Shown in pieces: positions 38,190 to 49,745 of a stretch of 64,000 nt of DNA (its first letter is position 1; each line of letters starts with the position of its first letter). Where the stretch lies: assembly GCA_033557465.1 (NCBI GenBank), contig CM066031.1:1227143312-1227207311 (forward strand), written 5' to 3'. Source of the stretch: Ichthyophis bannanicus. Taxonomy: Eukaryota > Chordata > Amphibia > Gymnophiona > Ichthyophiidae. A program made the position numbers and the translations under genes. Under the pieces are notes generated by a model. That model searched no databases. It had not been told where the DNA came from and was given only the letters and a program-made list of their open reading frames with translations.

Positions 38190-39131
38190 CAACCAGGGTA
38201 GGTGGGTAGGAGTTGATTAGGAATAGAACAGGTGTTTGAGAACAGCCTGACCAAACGAGGCATCCCGGCGGGAGTCCTTGTCCAAACAGTAATGGGCAGT
38301 GAAGGTGTGAACCGAGGCCCAGGTGGCTGCTCGACAGATCTGGTCGATGGACACCGAGTTCAGATGAGCCATTGAGGCTGCCATGGCTCTCACATTGTGA
38401 GCTGTGACATGGCCCTCCAGAGAAATGTTCTTACTCTGGTAGGCGAAAGAAATACACTGAGCAATCCAGCTGGACAGTGTTCTCAGGAGACTGGAAGTCC
38501 TAAATGAGAAGGATGAGAAGCAACAAAAAGTTGAGAAGACTTTCTATGTTGCTGTGTTCTTTGTAAGTAGAAAGCGAGAGCTCTCTTACAATCCAAGGTA
38601 TGAAGATTCCTCTCTGCATTTGATGCATGAGGTCCTGGAAAAAAGACAGGTAAATATACCTCCTGATTCAGATGAAAAGGTGAGACCACTCTAGGCATAA
38701 AGTGTGGATTGGTCCTGATGACTACACCTTATCATGATGGAACCTTGTATAAGGTAGATTAGCCACCAAAGCTTGCAACTCACTGATGCGGCGTGCTGAG
38801 GTGACTGCAATGAGAAAAACAACTTTCCAAGAAAGAAATTTCAAGGAGGTGGTGGCTAAAGGTTCAAAGGGTGGCTTCATAAGCTGGCCAAGAACCAGGT
38901 TTAAGTCCCATGCCACTGGAGGTGGTCTAATGGGAGGTTTAGTTAAAAGAAGGCCTCTCATGAATCTTGCTATAAGAAGGTGAGAGGAGATAGGTTGTCC
39001 ATTGAGAGGCTTGAGGGATGCTGCAATAGCACTCAAATGGACTCTTACTGAATTCGTTTTCAGGCCTGCATGGGATAGTTGCAGGAGATACTCTAGTAGA
39101 GAATTCAGAGGTATTGCAAGAGGGTTTAGAC
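38190..39131 (-). pseudogene. Tyrosine recombinase, DIRS copy E (split by hAT)
   Basis: Minus-strand pieces: GLNPLAIPLNSLLEYLLQLS from 39131, catalytic Arg in TSARRISELQALVANLPYTR, then after a frameshift near 38722 RVVSPFHLNQEVYLPVFF and LDCKRALAFYLQRTQ. After another near 38483 the sequence continues to HxxR in TAHNVRAMA and TFTAHYCLD. The first few codons of the domain lie across the hAT insertion at 41244-41330. Confidence 0.82.
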
Positions 39132-39181
39132 CAGGGGTCTCAAACACGCGGCCCGCGGGCCGCATGCGGCCCACGACGGCG

Positions 39182-39607
39182 GAAAACCAAAAATCCCCCA
39201 AAACCCTGGCTTCTGCTGCTGCCGTTGCCGCTGTGGCAGCAGCAGAATCAATTGTTAAATTTAAAAAAAAAACTGACTTCTGCTGCTCAAGCAGCTGTCC
39301 TGCGGCCCCTTTCCCTCTGCCCGGAGATCCGACTCTGCTCTCAGCGGCGTGCTTTTCAAGCTGCGAAGAGAGTATTCCCCTCTCGCGCGGCTTGAAAAAC
39401 CGCGCGAGAGGGGAATACTCTCGTCGCGGCTTGAAAAGCACGCCGCTGAGAGCAGAGTCGGATCTCCGGGCAGAGGGAAAGGGGCCGCAGGACAGCTGCT
39501 TGAGCAGCAGAAGTCAGTTTTTTTTTTTTAATTTAACAATTGATTCTGCTGCTGCCACGGCGGCAACGGCAGCAGCAGAAGCCAGGGTTTTGGGGTTTTT
39601 TTTGTTG
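39182..39607. repeat. Large imperfect palindrome in the hAT element
   Basis: Arms of about 210 bp centred near 39395. Inner arm agagtattcccctctcgcgc pairs with gcgcgagaggggaatactct; outer arm aaaccctggcttctgctgct pairs with agcagcagaagccagggttt. Confidence 0.88.
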
Positions 39608-39611
39608 GCCG

Positions 39612-40400
39612 GTAATGAGCTATGGAGGGGCTGACTGAACTGGAAGTGGGCTATTGGCAGAGGGGTGAGGGGGGGGTGATGACTGGTAATGGGCTGGGGG
39701 GGTTATAACTGGTAATGGGCTATGGTGGGGGCTAGGACTGGAAATGGGCAGATGGGGGTTAGGACTGGAAGTGGGCTATTGGCAGGGGGGGTTATGACTG
39801 GTAATGGGCTGGGGGGGTTATAACTAGTAATGGGCTATGGTGGGGGCTAGGACTGGAAATGGGCAGATGGGGGTTAGGACTGGAAGTGGGATATTGGTAG
39901 GGGGGGGTTATGACTGGTAATGGGCTATGGTGGGGGCTAGGACTGAAAATGGGGTGATGGGGGATACGACTGCAAGTGGGCTATGGGGGGGACTAGGACT
40001 GGTAATGGGCTATGGGGGGGGTAAGACTGAAAATGGGGTGATGGGGGGGTAAGACTGGAAGTGCGCTATGGGGAGGTTAGGACTGGTTATGGGCTATGGG
40101 GGGTCTAGGACTGGTAATGGGCTGGGGGGGTTGCTAGGACTGGAAATGGGCTGAGTGGAAGGGGGCTTGAACTGCAAATGGCTGATGGGGAGGGGGGCTT
40201 GGAATGGAAATGGGCTGTGAGGGGAGGGAGCTAGGATTGGAAATGGGCTGATGGGGGCTAGGATTGGAAATGGGCTGATGGTGAGGCTAGGATAGGACTG
40301 GAAATGGACTGATGCAGGGACTAGAAAGGAGCAGATGCTGGGTGGGGCTGGAACTAGAAGGGAGCTGATGTTGGGGGAGGATTAGAATGGGATGGAGCTG
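39612..40400. repeat. Degenerate G-rich minisatellite
   Basis: Many tandem variants of ggtaatgggctatggggg, gctaggactggaaatgggc and gatgggggttaggactgg. The unit is about 20-45 bp and diverges towards the right. Confidence 0.85.
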
Positions 40401-41200
40401 GGAAAGTGAAATGGAGAGGGGAAAAATATTTTGTCTGGAAGAGAAGACAAATCTACAATTGGCCAGGTATTGGGAGAGTAAGTGGGGATTGAGGATGGAG
40501 GGGTAAAATTTGAGTGGATGAAATAGGAATGAGGAAAGAGCAAAAGGAGAAAGATTAGTATGTTAAAGCAGATGTAGAGAGAGAGAGAATGGAAAAAAAC
40601 TAGAAGAGAGAAGAAAGGACAAATGGACAGCAGACGATGGAGATAGCAGAAGACACGAAGAAACCAGAAGTGGCTGGAGCAATTGCAACTGAAAAAAAAT
40701 GCACAAAAGGTAGAAAAATATCTCTTTATTTTGAATTTATTAACTGGAATATGTCAGCTCTGGGAAATGTGCATCATTAATGTCTGTGCTTTGGTACAAG
40801 AAATTATTTATAGTTTTATTTCTACAGTGCTGAGGTATTCTGTGTAATTCCTATTTGACATTGCTACTTGTTCTCTTTTCCCAGTAGGTCATGTATTGTT
40901 CTCTGAAATGTATTGATTTAATATTTGCAGTGTTGCCTTTTGATAGGTAGGGTCTGGTGCTTTGTGAGTCCTGGTAGTGCTGTTATGATACGGGGGGTTT
41001 GCTATGGGTTCCAAATGGGCAGTGTTAGTAGTAGTTCCTAATGTGCCTGGCGGTTGGCACTGGATTATAGTAATATAGAAATTTTCTAGTCTTTCTTTAT
41101 CCATGCACTCATTATGCAACATTATGCAAATATTTATGCAAATGAGGCCCCTTATGCAAATGAGGCCCGTGTCTTATGCGGCCCCCGGGTTACTTTACAA
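40401..41200. other. hAT interior without genes
   Basis: Purine-rich then AT-rich sequence. No transposase motif is seen. A short direct repeat aaatgaggcccc/aaatgaggcccg occurs near 41139-41170. Confidence 0.5.
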
Positions 41201-41251
41201 GTCCTCATTCGGCCCTCAAAGCAATTTGAGTTTGAGACCCCTGGTTTAGAC

Positions 41252-42250
41252 CCTTCTCTGAACACCAAATGGTGAATCTTTTCCATTTCAAAGCATAGGA
41301 ACGTCGAGTAGAAGGCTTCCTAGAGGCATGAACATCTGACTTGAGAGAAATGAAAATCTTGAAGGTCTAGGCCCTCAGCAACCAAGCCCTGAGATGGAGT
41401 GACTGGGGGTTTGGGTGCCACAATGTTCCCTCTTCCTGGGACAGAAGGTCTGGTGCAGAGCCTAAGTCCAGTGAAGGAGCTTGAGAGAGATGGAGAAGTA
41501 GAGGGTACCACACTTGGCATGGCCAATGTGGTGCTATGAGGATCATGGTCCCTCAATCTCTCTGAAGCTTGAATAGAGTTTTGGGAATTAGGGGAATTGG
41601 TGGAAAGGCATAAAGGAAGTCTTGACCCCAGTGAAGAAGGAAGGCATCCTTGGCCTGAACTCCCTGACACGGAATTCTGGAACAGAACCGGGGAAGTTTG
41701 GCATTCCACGGACTTGCAAAGAGGTCTATGTCCGGGGTTCCCCAAATTCGAAAAATCCTGGATACCTGATCCATGTGGAGGGACCACTCGTGTGGGAGCA
41801 GAACTCGACTGAGTCTGTCCGCCCAAGAGTTTTGAATACCTGGAAGATATACTGCCAGAAGATGGATGTGATGCTCTCTGGCGAAGGCCCAGTCGCAAAG
41901 CTTCGTTGCAAAGCGACAGAGAGCCAGTCCCTCCCTGCTTGTTTTCATAGAACATGGCTATTTGATTGTCCGTATGGATAAGGACTGTCCTGTAGCTGAG
42001 CAGGGAATGGAACACAGAGCTAAGAATATTGCTCTGAGTTCCAATAGATTGATATGCAGAGAAGTCTCCTGTGGAGACCAGATGCCCTGGGTGGAGAGAT
42101 CTTGTAGATGAGCTCCAACCCTTTGGAGAAGCATCTGTTGTGAGAGTTGCTTGGGGTAGCGGTTGCTGAAAAGGGGACCCCAGCAACAGGTTTTGAGAGG
42201 ACTTCCACCACTGGAGAAACCAAAATAGACTGGAGTTTGCTATTTTGTCT
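41252..42250 (-). pseudogene. RNase H and Dam-like region, DIRS copy E
   Basis: Minus-strand segments in changing frames: LTTDASPKGW, HTDNQIAMFYENKQGGTGSL, AVYLPGIQNSWADRLSRVLL, PDIDLFASPWNAKLPRFCSR and YAFPPIPLIPKTLFKLQRD. The same RNase H and Dam-like order as copy D. The frames break near 42,120 and 41,910. The start of the YR domain follows at 41,330 and is cut by the hAT element. Confidence 0.78.
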
Positions 42251-43260
42251 GACAGGCAACCCGATGCCTGAGTCCATTGGGTGGACAAAGTCCACTGAGC
42301 TGCCCTCATATGAAGGCGAGCATATGGAACCACATGCACGGTGGATGCCATGTAGCCTAATAGTTATAACATCTCTCGAGCAGTTAACTGGGAGGCTAAC
42401 TGCACCAGATGCAGGCAACGGGCCTGAGGAAGATAGGCCCTTGCAGTTGTGGTATCCAGTAAGGCCCCTATGAACTCCAGGGACTGAGTAGGGGTGAGAT
42501 TGGATTTTGGGATGTTTATTACTAGTCCCAAATACTGAAGGATACGCATTGTGCAGGTTAAACAATTCTGGGCCTCTAACTGGGATGGGGCTCGAATGAG
42601 CCAGTTGTCCAGATATGGGAATACGAATATTCCTAGAGTGCGGAGAAATGCAGCTACTACTGCCATGCACTGTGAACACCCTTGGTGCAGAGGCCAGACC
42701 GAAAGGAAGCACCCTGTATTGGTAGTGCTTTCCTTGAAAAAGGAACCGAAGGAACCTTCTGTGTGTAGGATGGATGAGGACATGGGTGTACGCATCCTTG
42801 AGATCTAGAGAACAAAGCCAATCCTGACTCCGAAAGTATGGAAGCAGAGCCCCTAGAGAAATCATTTTTAATTTCTCCTTGAATAGAAAATTGTTCAATT
42901 CGCTGAGGTCTAATATGGGTCTGTGGCCCCCTGTTTTCTTTGGGATAAGAAAATAAGGGGAGTAGAACCCTGAGCCCTGTTGAAGAAGAGGTACTTCTAT
43001 TGCCCCTTGGGCAAGAAGGGTAGCAATCTCCTGACCTAGAAGGTTGAGGAGAGATGTTGGAGAATTGAACTGTTTCACCATGGTGTGGGGAGGAAGGTTT
43101 AAGAAGTGAAGCTTGTACCCTTCCTTTATGATGGAGAGGGTCCATTGCTCTGCTGTGATTTGCTCCCATCTGGGAGCAAAGTAAGTCAACCTTCCTGGAA
43201 TGGCGAGGGGCTCTGGGTTTCCCAGAGCTAGAAAGGCTAAATTCTCTAGTTGCAAGTCAA
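42251..43260 (-). pseudogene. Reverse transcriptase, DIRS copy E
   Basis: Frame from about 43260: WTLSIIKEGYKLHFLNLPPH, FYSPYFLIPKKTGGHRPILD, LCSLDLKDAYTHVLIHPTHR, VLPFGLASAPRVF. A small deletion near 42,670 shifts the frame; the next frame gives CMAVVAAFLRTLGIFVFPYL plus DNWLI. The catalytic YxDD is changed to YLDN, so the enzyme is dead at the active site as well as frameshifted. Confidence 0.82.
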
Positions 43261-45089
43261 AGACCCTGAGGAGGTTGAGGCTGCTGGGCTGTGGTAGGCC
43301 TGGCAGCCTTTGACTTGGCCTGTTTAGGTGGTTGCTGACGCTTTGCAGCAAAACAACCTGCAGAAGATGTCTGCCCATGAGCAGGATAATATCTTCCCTT
43401 TTTAGAAAAAGATGTCTTTTTGAACAATCTTTTCTTAACATGGGCAGAGGTAGACTTTGAAAGTCGATCCAATGCAGAGTTCTCAGCATCCATCTGAGTG
43501 GCCTTTGCTTGCCAATCCTTGCCAAACAGGTTTTCACCTGTACAAGGAAGGTTTCCCAACTCATCTTGGACCCAGAGTTCCAAATCAGAGGCTTGTAACC
43601 AAGCAATTCTGTGTGCACCTATGGCAATAGCCGTGGCTCTGCTTACACACTCAAGAGTCAAAGGCTGCACGGTTGGAGAATTTGGAAACATCTTGGGCAT
43701 GTTTGAGCCAAGTGAGAAATTCCTGCCTTTTATCTTCTGAAATAAAAGGAGCTAAAGTCTGCAGATGATCTGTGACTTTTTAGAAACATCCCCTATAGGA
43801 GTTGATTCTGGCAGCAAGCATATTGGCCTGGAAAATCCTTCGGCCAAAAGCATCTAGAGTCCTACATTCACGTCCTGGAGGGTTAGATGAGTGTCTCTGC
43901 ACTCTTTATTTTCTTCATAGCAGACTCAACCACAATAGAATGGTGAGGAAGCCGAGTCTTATGAAAACCAGGACAGGGAGGGACAAGGTACATGGTGTCT
44001 AACCTGCGAGAATAAGGAGAGGTGGTGAGAGGAGTCTCCCACATGCCCAACATGAGATCATAGAGAATCTCATGAATAGGTAGGGTAGCTGCTTCCTTAG
44101 GAGCCTTAGGATATTGTAAAATATCTAATTGCTTGGCTCTAGGCTCTGACTCAGAGGCCACTGTGATGGAGAGGCCTATAGCCACTTCCCTAATGAAGTC
44201 TTGAAAAGACAAATCCTCTGGAGGAGACATTCTTCGTTTTGGAGAATCAGACTCCTGCGGAAGAAGCACCGGTACATCGACAGAAGCCTCCGACTCAGTC
44301 TTTGGAGGAATCGAAGTATCGCCTGTCTGGATGCTCCTGTAAAGCCCGATACGCGTACCGAGTGGGATCGACATCGGGAGTAAGCGGTACTGGTTCGGTA
44401 CCGATGGGCATCATAGGACAGGGTACCATTGCAGCTGACACCGAAGCCGATGTCATCGGTACTGGCACCAGGAACAGTGCCGAAGCCGGAGTCGGTACCG
44501 GCAACTGAGATTGTTGCGGTACCGAAGGCGTCAAAGCCTGCATAAACGCCGTAAGGGTACGCTGTATGGACAGCATTTTCTGATCCATCGACGCCACCAG
44601 AGTCTGGATGTCGGTACCAGTGGAGGCCACCGGTACCCCAGAACACGGCAACAGGTGATCGGTCGAGGCCGTGCCGTCGATGTCAACCTGTGACCCCATA
44701 GACAATGCTTTGGAAGCCAAAACTTCCCGCTGGGGTAATTTTGCCAGAGCAGAGTCCTCGAGGGCAAGCCCGGAGGCATCTCGATGCTTGGAGGGAGATT
44801 TGCCCTTCGAGGACCAGCTAGATTTATGTTTGGTTACCTGAGATCCATGGGAGGAAGCAGCAGCCCTGGAAGACGTTGATGCCACCGAGGCTGCATCAGA
44901 GGGAAACAGGGTACTGAGCTTGGCTGCTCGGTTCTGCCGACCCCTTTTAGACATCATGGTGCAGGACACACAATCCTTAATGGAATGGTCAGGGCCCAAA
45001 CATTTCAGACACCAATCATGGGTGTCGGTGACAGAAATAGTATCGCCACATTTTGTGCACTTTTTGAACCTGGAAGCGGGCTTCTCCAT
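43257..45089 (-). pseudogene. DIRS Gag-like protein, copy E (broken)
   Basis: Starts MEKPASRFKKCTKC at 45089 with the family-2 cysteine cluster (CTKC, CLKCLGPDHSIKDC), then MGSQVDIDGTASTDHLLPC. The frame breaks near 44,300; the next frame gives MSPPEDLSFQDFIREVAIGL and RLPHHSIVVESAMKKIKSAE. A further frame gives LELWVQDELGNLPCTGENLF (43700-43257) and a basic tail. The Ser/Thr/Pro-rich middle is dense in ggtacc words. Confidence 0.82.
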
Positions 45090-45292
45090 GAGGAGAAAAT
45101 ATCTAGGCCAAAGGCCCAAACTGAAAATGCACAGCTGAAAGAATAAAAGGTTTGTTTTTTTGAAGAAGAAGAAGAAAAGACCAGCGGTACCAGTCTGACG
45201 TCGAAGGCAGACGCGACTACAGAAAAATAAAGAAAAAAATAAAGAACTTCTGCGGTGACAGGAACACTACCTGCTGGCTCCACAGAAAAGAA

Positions 45293-45452
45293 TAACTGGA
45301 GAGAGGCGGTTAGGAAAGGCGGGAAGGCAGCGTGCAGGTGCTGTGGGATGCTCCCAAAAGCTTACTGGACGCTGGGGAGCGTTCCCGCGCAGGCTCCGTC
45401 GGTACCGACGATACCCATATGTGAAGACTCATTTCTGCTTGTTCCTGGAGAT
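45293..45452 (-). repeat. Right terminal inverted repeat of DIRS copy E
   Basis: Inverted complement of the copy E left arm, with ccgtcggtaccgacgatacc. Ends ctggagat. Confidence 0.88.
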
Positions 45453-45639
45453 AAAGATTTCTGCTTTATCTTACTAGACTAGTCCAGACAAGTAGAATGT
45501 ATCCAAGCAGTCAGGACACAGCATGCTCATGACAATTGCTCCCTCATGCAACCTGTATTTTGTTAAGGTGCTTTAGGTGACCAGGTAGACTTACAGCTGT
45601 TTTCCCAGAGACACCAAGGCAGACTGCTCATAATTAGGC

Positions 45640-46640
45640 TTGTGCTATAGTAGGAATGAACTCCAACTGTCTCCAAGGTTTGTTTCTTTTTTTCAAGCAC
45701 ATCCTATCTCCTGTAAACAATAAGCCAGCAGGCAATTGCAGGACATATATCCCTTCTCCTGGACACCGAGGGCAACAAAGATGGTCTGTCCACCAGAAGG
45801 AAGAATTAGTCTCTAGATACTTCACCAATGCCCTCTTCACATCTAAAAAAAATGCAACAGGTCTGACTGAAGGTCCTCTTACAAGGAGGGCAGAATCAGA
45901 TTAAAATTAAAGGGAGAAAGCACAGCACAGTCCTCAGGGTGATCAATGCTGAAAATAACCAGAAGTGTTTTCTGCAGGACAAGACCTGTTGGTCCAAAGG
46001 CACATCTGGTGAAAGCAATAGCCACCAGAAATACCACATTCAGGGAAGTCTTACAGTGCTCAACACAAAGGGGGCGAGGGACAGATTTGCTTCATCCCAT
46101 TGAGGAAGTAGGTCATTTGGGTATACAAGCAAGGCTGCCATCTGAACCTTGATAAAGATCAGGGTTAAACCCTGGTGCAAGCCACACTAGGAAGGACAAC
46201 AGCCAGCCATTGACTGCTCATCTGACATACAGGGCCTGAGGGAGGAACATCACTTCTTGAAGACTCTCCAGACTTTAACATAAGTCAAGGATAGAGACCA
46301 GAGTAGCCTTTAGATTGAATATTGCCCTTTGAGAGGGACACAAGCTAAGTAATAAGGGCATGAAATGCTTCATGACCATGCATCTGGCTGCAGCAGTCTC
46401 CTCTGGTAGAAATGGGGGGACCCTGTCAACTGGCTCAAAAGATCTCCATACCACGGTATGAGCAGCCAGTCTGGTGCTGCAAAAATGACCAAGCCCAAGT
46501 GAGATTGAATCTTTTGTAAAGGTCTGCTCAAAAGGGCCATGTGAGAAAGATACAGGAGCCTTTCCTGGAGCCATGCTTGCAGAGGGGCATACAAGCCTGT
46601 CACCTACATCTGTCCTGCAGCTGAAGCTCTTCATCTTTAC
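45640..46640 (-). pseudogene. Old DIRS pol relic (left side of copy F)
   Basis: Minus-strand fragments such as LVIFAAPDWLLIPWYGDLLS match the Dam-like segment MILVAPRWPRQPWFPLLLQL of family 1, with RPLQKIQ before it in the position of RTLFKVL. Towards 46,000 the DNA resembles the YR region (caccagaaataccacattc). The relic does not belong to copies A-H and appears to have been split by copy F. Confidence 0.5.
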
Positions 46641-46800
46641 ATTCTCTTTTTCCTATTTTCTTTTTGTTGGAGCTGCTCTGACAAAGTGGGCGGAATAGAA
46701 TCTGTCCCCCCGCTGTGGCTTCTCCGTTTTAACATTATAAATGAGTGAATAATTTCCAAACTCTTAGCTTTTGTCGAGCTTTTCAACCGCCGAGGAACAA

Positions 46801-47300
46801 GGTTAAATTAGACTTACCTGCTAATTGTTGTTACTTTAGGAACTCCAGTCCAGTCCTGTCCTGGAATTTCTGGGATACAGGTTCCTCCTGCAGCTTGGAG
46901 ACTGAACAATGACACTCTTCTGATGTCACCACTATAACCTCCTGAGGGACTGCCCCCTGACTTCAGTTTTCCTAGTGACAAAGCAGACTCAGAGCAACAA
47001 TTAAGCACTACTCAGTTATCTTAGCTAATAAGCTTTTAATTAAGATTTCTAATATACTTTAAATTGTTAAAGTTTTTTTTAAAACCTCTTGCCCCTCCAT
47101 CTCTATATAAAGGAATATTATTTTACCAAGAATATTCAAACATATATACACGCTTCAGGCCAATCTCTAAATTCAAACGCATATCAGGGAGGGATGCGGG
47201 ACTGGACTGGAGTTCCTAAAGTAACAATTAGCAGGTAAGTCTAATTTAACCTACTTTATGTCACTCCAGTCCAGTCCCAGAATTTCTAGGATATAACAGA
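46801..47300 (+). repeat. Left terminal block and ICR of DIRS copy F
   Basis: Left tip and arm 46814-46975, an inverted copy of the tip at 47197-47251, and the internal complementary region about 47232-47275, where aggtaagtctaatttaacc is joined to tactttatgtcactccagt. This equals the two tips fused, with two mismatches to the present right end. Confidence 0.85.
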
Positions 47301-47369
47301 GCAGTAACACTTAACGGGTGGGTCCCGCTAGACCAACCTGAAGCACTGCCAACCCAAAACAGGTATCCG

Positions 47370-48355
47370 CCTGTGCCTGCAAATCTAGCCTATAATGCTT
47401 TACAAAAGCATTGGCGACCAAGTAGCCGCCTTACAAATGTCTATAGGCGGCACCAAACTGTATTCAGCCCAGGACACAGCCTGCACCCTTGTTGAATGCA
47501 CTCTAAGCCCGTCTGGGCCTGTTTTACCTCTTAATAAATATGACAAAGATATAGCCTCTTTGAGCCACCTAGACATAGAAGCCTTTGAAGCCGCCTGACC
47601 TTTCCTTGGGCCTGCAAAGAGAACCAACCTTTCCGTCTTACAGAAATCCTTTGTTCTTTTCAAAAATATTTTCAGTGCTCTACAAATATCTAAAAAATAC
47701 AATGTATTGAGTTGATTGCCGTTACCCTTCTTTTCAAATACTGGCAATGAGACCTCTTGATTCATATGAAAAGTCAATACCACTTTAGGTAAGAAAGAAG
47801 GCACTGGCCTTAAAACAACCTTCCCTTTAAAGAACACCAGAAAGGGCTTTCTACAAGATAACGCTTGTAATTCCAAAATCCTTCTAGCCGATGCAACAGC
47901 CACCAAAACACCTTGAGCGAAAGATCTTTTAACGATGCTTGAGATAGTGGTTCAAAGGGTTCCCTTACCAAAGCCTCCAAAACCAATTGGAGACTCCAAG
48001 ACGGAATCTGTGGTCTACATGATGGTCTTAATGTAACTGCTCTTAAACAGCGTTTTACATCTGGGTGAGTTCCAATAGATTCACCCTTTATCTTCCCTCT
48101 ATAACAAGACAAACCTGCCAGCTGAACCTTTAAAGACGATGGAGATAATCCTTTCTCAAATCCTTCCAGCAAAAAGAAAGCATGAGAAATAGAAGCTTTC
48201 AACGCTTCAACAGACTTGTCTTTACACCACGCTTCAAATATTCTCCATGTGTGAATATACGCTAAAGTAGTAGATTTCCTTCTTGATTTTAACAAAGTAG
48301 AAATTACTGCTGAAGAGTAACCCCTGGCTCTTAATCTTGCCCTTTCAAGAGCCAA
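47370..48355 (-). pseudogene. Tyrosine recombinase, DIRS copy F (family 3)
   Basis: The N-terminal frame 48355 to about 47900 has RKSTTLAYIHTWRIFEAWCK and SLSKVQLAG-type repeats as in other YRs. A frameshift follows; the next frame has catalytic Arg in VASARRILELQAL, HxxR in VHSTRVQAV, and CKAATWSP. A second shift near 47,410 precedes the tyrosine, which is visible as NAFVKHYRLD in another frame. The order and spacing are those of DIRS YRs, but identity to families 1 and 2 is low. Confidence 0.78.
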
Positions 48356-48358
48356 GCC

Positions 48359-48761
48359 TTAAGCGAGAATCGATCCACCTGAGGCATGTGTAAGGGTCCT
48401 TGACTCAATAGATCCTCCCTGAGCAGTAAACGCCAAGGACGGTCTACTAATAATCTCATGAGATCCACATACCATGGCCGTCTTGACCAATCCGGAGCTA
48501 TTATCTCTAGCCCTTTGTGACATTCTACTCAAATTCGACTTATCAACACCCACGGAGGAAAAACATAGCTGCTTTCCGGACAACTTTGAACTAGTGCATC
48601 CATACCTTCTGATATCCTCTCGTCTTAGACTGAAAAATCGATAGATCTTTGCTGACTGGAATGTTGCCTTGAGATCCATCACTGGACTTCCCCATCGCTC
48701 TATTATTAACTGAATCACCTGGGGGTGTAGGCTCCACTCCCCTGGATCCACCTTCACTCGA

Positions 48762-48805
<44 letters not shown>

Positions 48806-49745
48806 TTACATATTGGTTACTCCCGCAACATGGCTTGCAGACAAAGCATCCAAGTTTTTCTCGGCCCATACAAACAAGTTTTCTGCCTCATCCTCCACAG
48901 CTACACTGCTTGTGCCCTCTGATGATTGATGTAGGCCACCGCAGTCGCGTTGTCTGACAGGACACGAACAGCCTTCCCCTGAATGCAACCCTGAAATGCT
49001 CTAGCGCTAAAAGTCACTGCTCTTAACTCTAATCTGTTTATTGACCACACCTTCTCTTGTCTGGTCCATTGACCCTGAACGAACTGTCTTTCGCAATGTG
49101 CTCCCCAGCCCATTAGACTGGCATCTGTCGTAAGTTGAATCCAAACTGGAGACTCCAGGCGCATTCCCATTTGTAATACTTCCAGTCTTAACCACCAATT
49201 CAAAGCTTGATGCGCCTCCGGAAGACAGGGTAATCTCTGATAGACTCTTGATGCGACCACCTCCTTAATGCTCTTTGTAACGGATGCATATGAGTTCTCA
49301 CCCACAGCACTAAGTCTAAGGTTGCTGTCATGGTCCCTAGTAACTGCAGATAATGCCATGCCGTGGTGTCTTTCCTGGTTAAAAACTTTTCCACTAGATT
49401 TCTTAGTGCTAACGCTTGAGAGTGAGGAAGGAAAACTCTTCCCGTCCTTGTATCGAACAGAGCGCCCAAATGTTCCAGATTCTGCGATGGTATCAACTTG
49501 CTTTTTCTCATATTGACCACCCAACCTAAACTCCATAAAAATTCCACTACTCTGTTCATCGCTAACCTGCTTTCCTCTTCTGACTTTGCTCGAATCAACC
49601 AATCGTCCAGGTAAGGGTAAACCATAATCCCTTTTCTTCTCAACGCTGCTGCCACCACTATCATCTTGGTAAAATGTTCTTGGCACTGTTTCCAAACCGA
49701 ACGGCAACGTCTGAAACTGGAAATGGTCCATTGGAACTGCAAATC
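48359..49745 (-). pseudogene. RT palm/thumb, RNase H and Dam-like region, DIRS copy F
   Basis: RT: MIVVAAALRRKGIMVYPYLD plus DWLIRAKSEEE (catalytic YLDD), SKLIPSQNLEHLGALFDTRT. RNase H: QLTTDASLMGWGAHCE, NRLELRAVTFSARAFQG, RVLSDNATAVAYINHQ. Then, past a T40 run (minus strand), VKVDPGEWSLHPQVIQLIIE and SPVMDLKATFQSAKIYRFFS. The frames shift between RT and RNase H near 49,200 and at the homopolymer. Confidence 0.8.
48763..48802. repeat. A40 homopolymer inside RNase H of copy F
   Basis: Pure A run of 40 on the plus strand, T on the coding strand, at the place where intact copies have the ADKLSR-like end of RNase H. Probably mononucleotide expansion. Confidence 0.85.

Larger units (their letters stand above)
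39132..41243. mobile_element. hAT-type non-autonomous DNA transposon
   Basis: Left end caggggtctcaaac, right end gtttgagacccctg (inverted repeats), flanked by the perfect 8-bp duplication gtttagac at 39124-39131 and 41244-41251. The terminal inverted repeat and the nearby cgcggcccgcgggccgc segment are typical of hAT/Charlie-like ends. The interior holds a 0.4-kb palindrome, a G-rich minisatellite and AT-rich sequence without a transposase gene, so it depends on another element. Confidence 0.9.
37745..45452 (-). mobile_element. DIRS retrotransposon copy E (family 2), carries a hAT insertion
   Basis: Minus-strand element from agcacagttac at 37745 to ctggagat at 45452. Without the hAT element (39132-41243) and one 8-bp duplication it measures 5.59 kb. 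Gene order gag, RT, RH, YR is preserved, but each is frameshifted and YR is cut by the hAT insertion. The right-end terminal palindrome is tcggtaccga. Confidence 0.92.

Noticed and set aside
39002..39634. 210-codon plus-strand frame across the hAT end
   Set aside because: It crosses the boundary between copy E and the hAT palindrome; open by composition only.
39132..41243. Possible CpG-island promoter (gcggcccgcgggccgc)
   Set aside because: The GC-rich stretch is the sub-terminal part of a hAT element with inverted ends and a target duplication.
48763..48802. Poly-A tail of a processed retrocopy
   Set aside because: Copy F coding similarity continues on both sides with nothing inserted.
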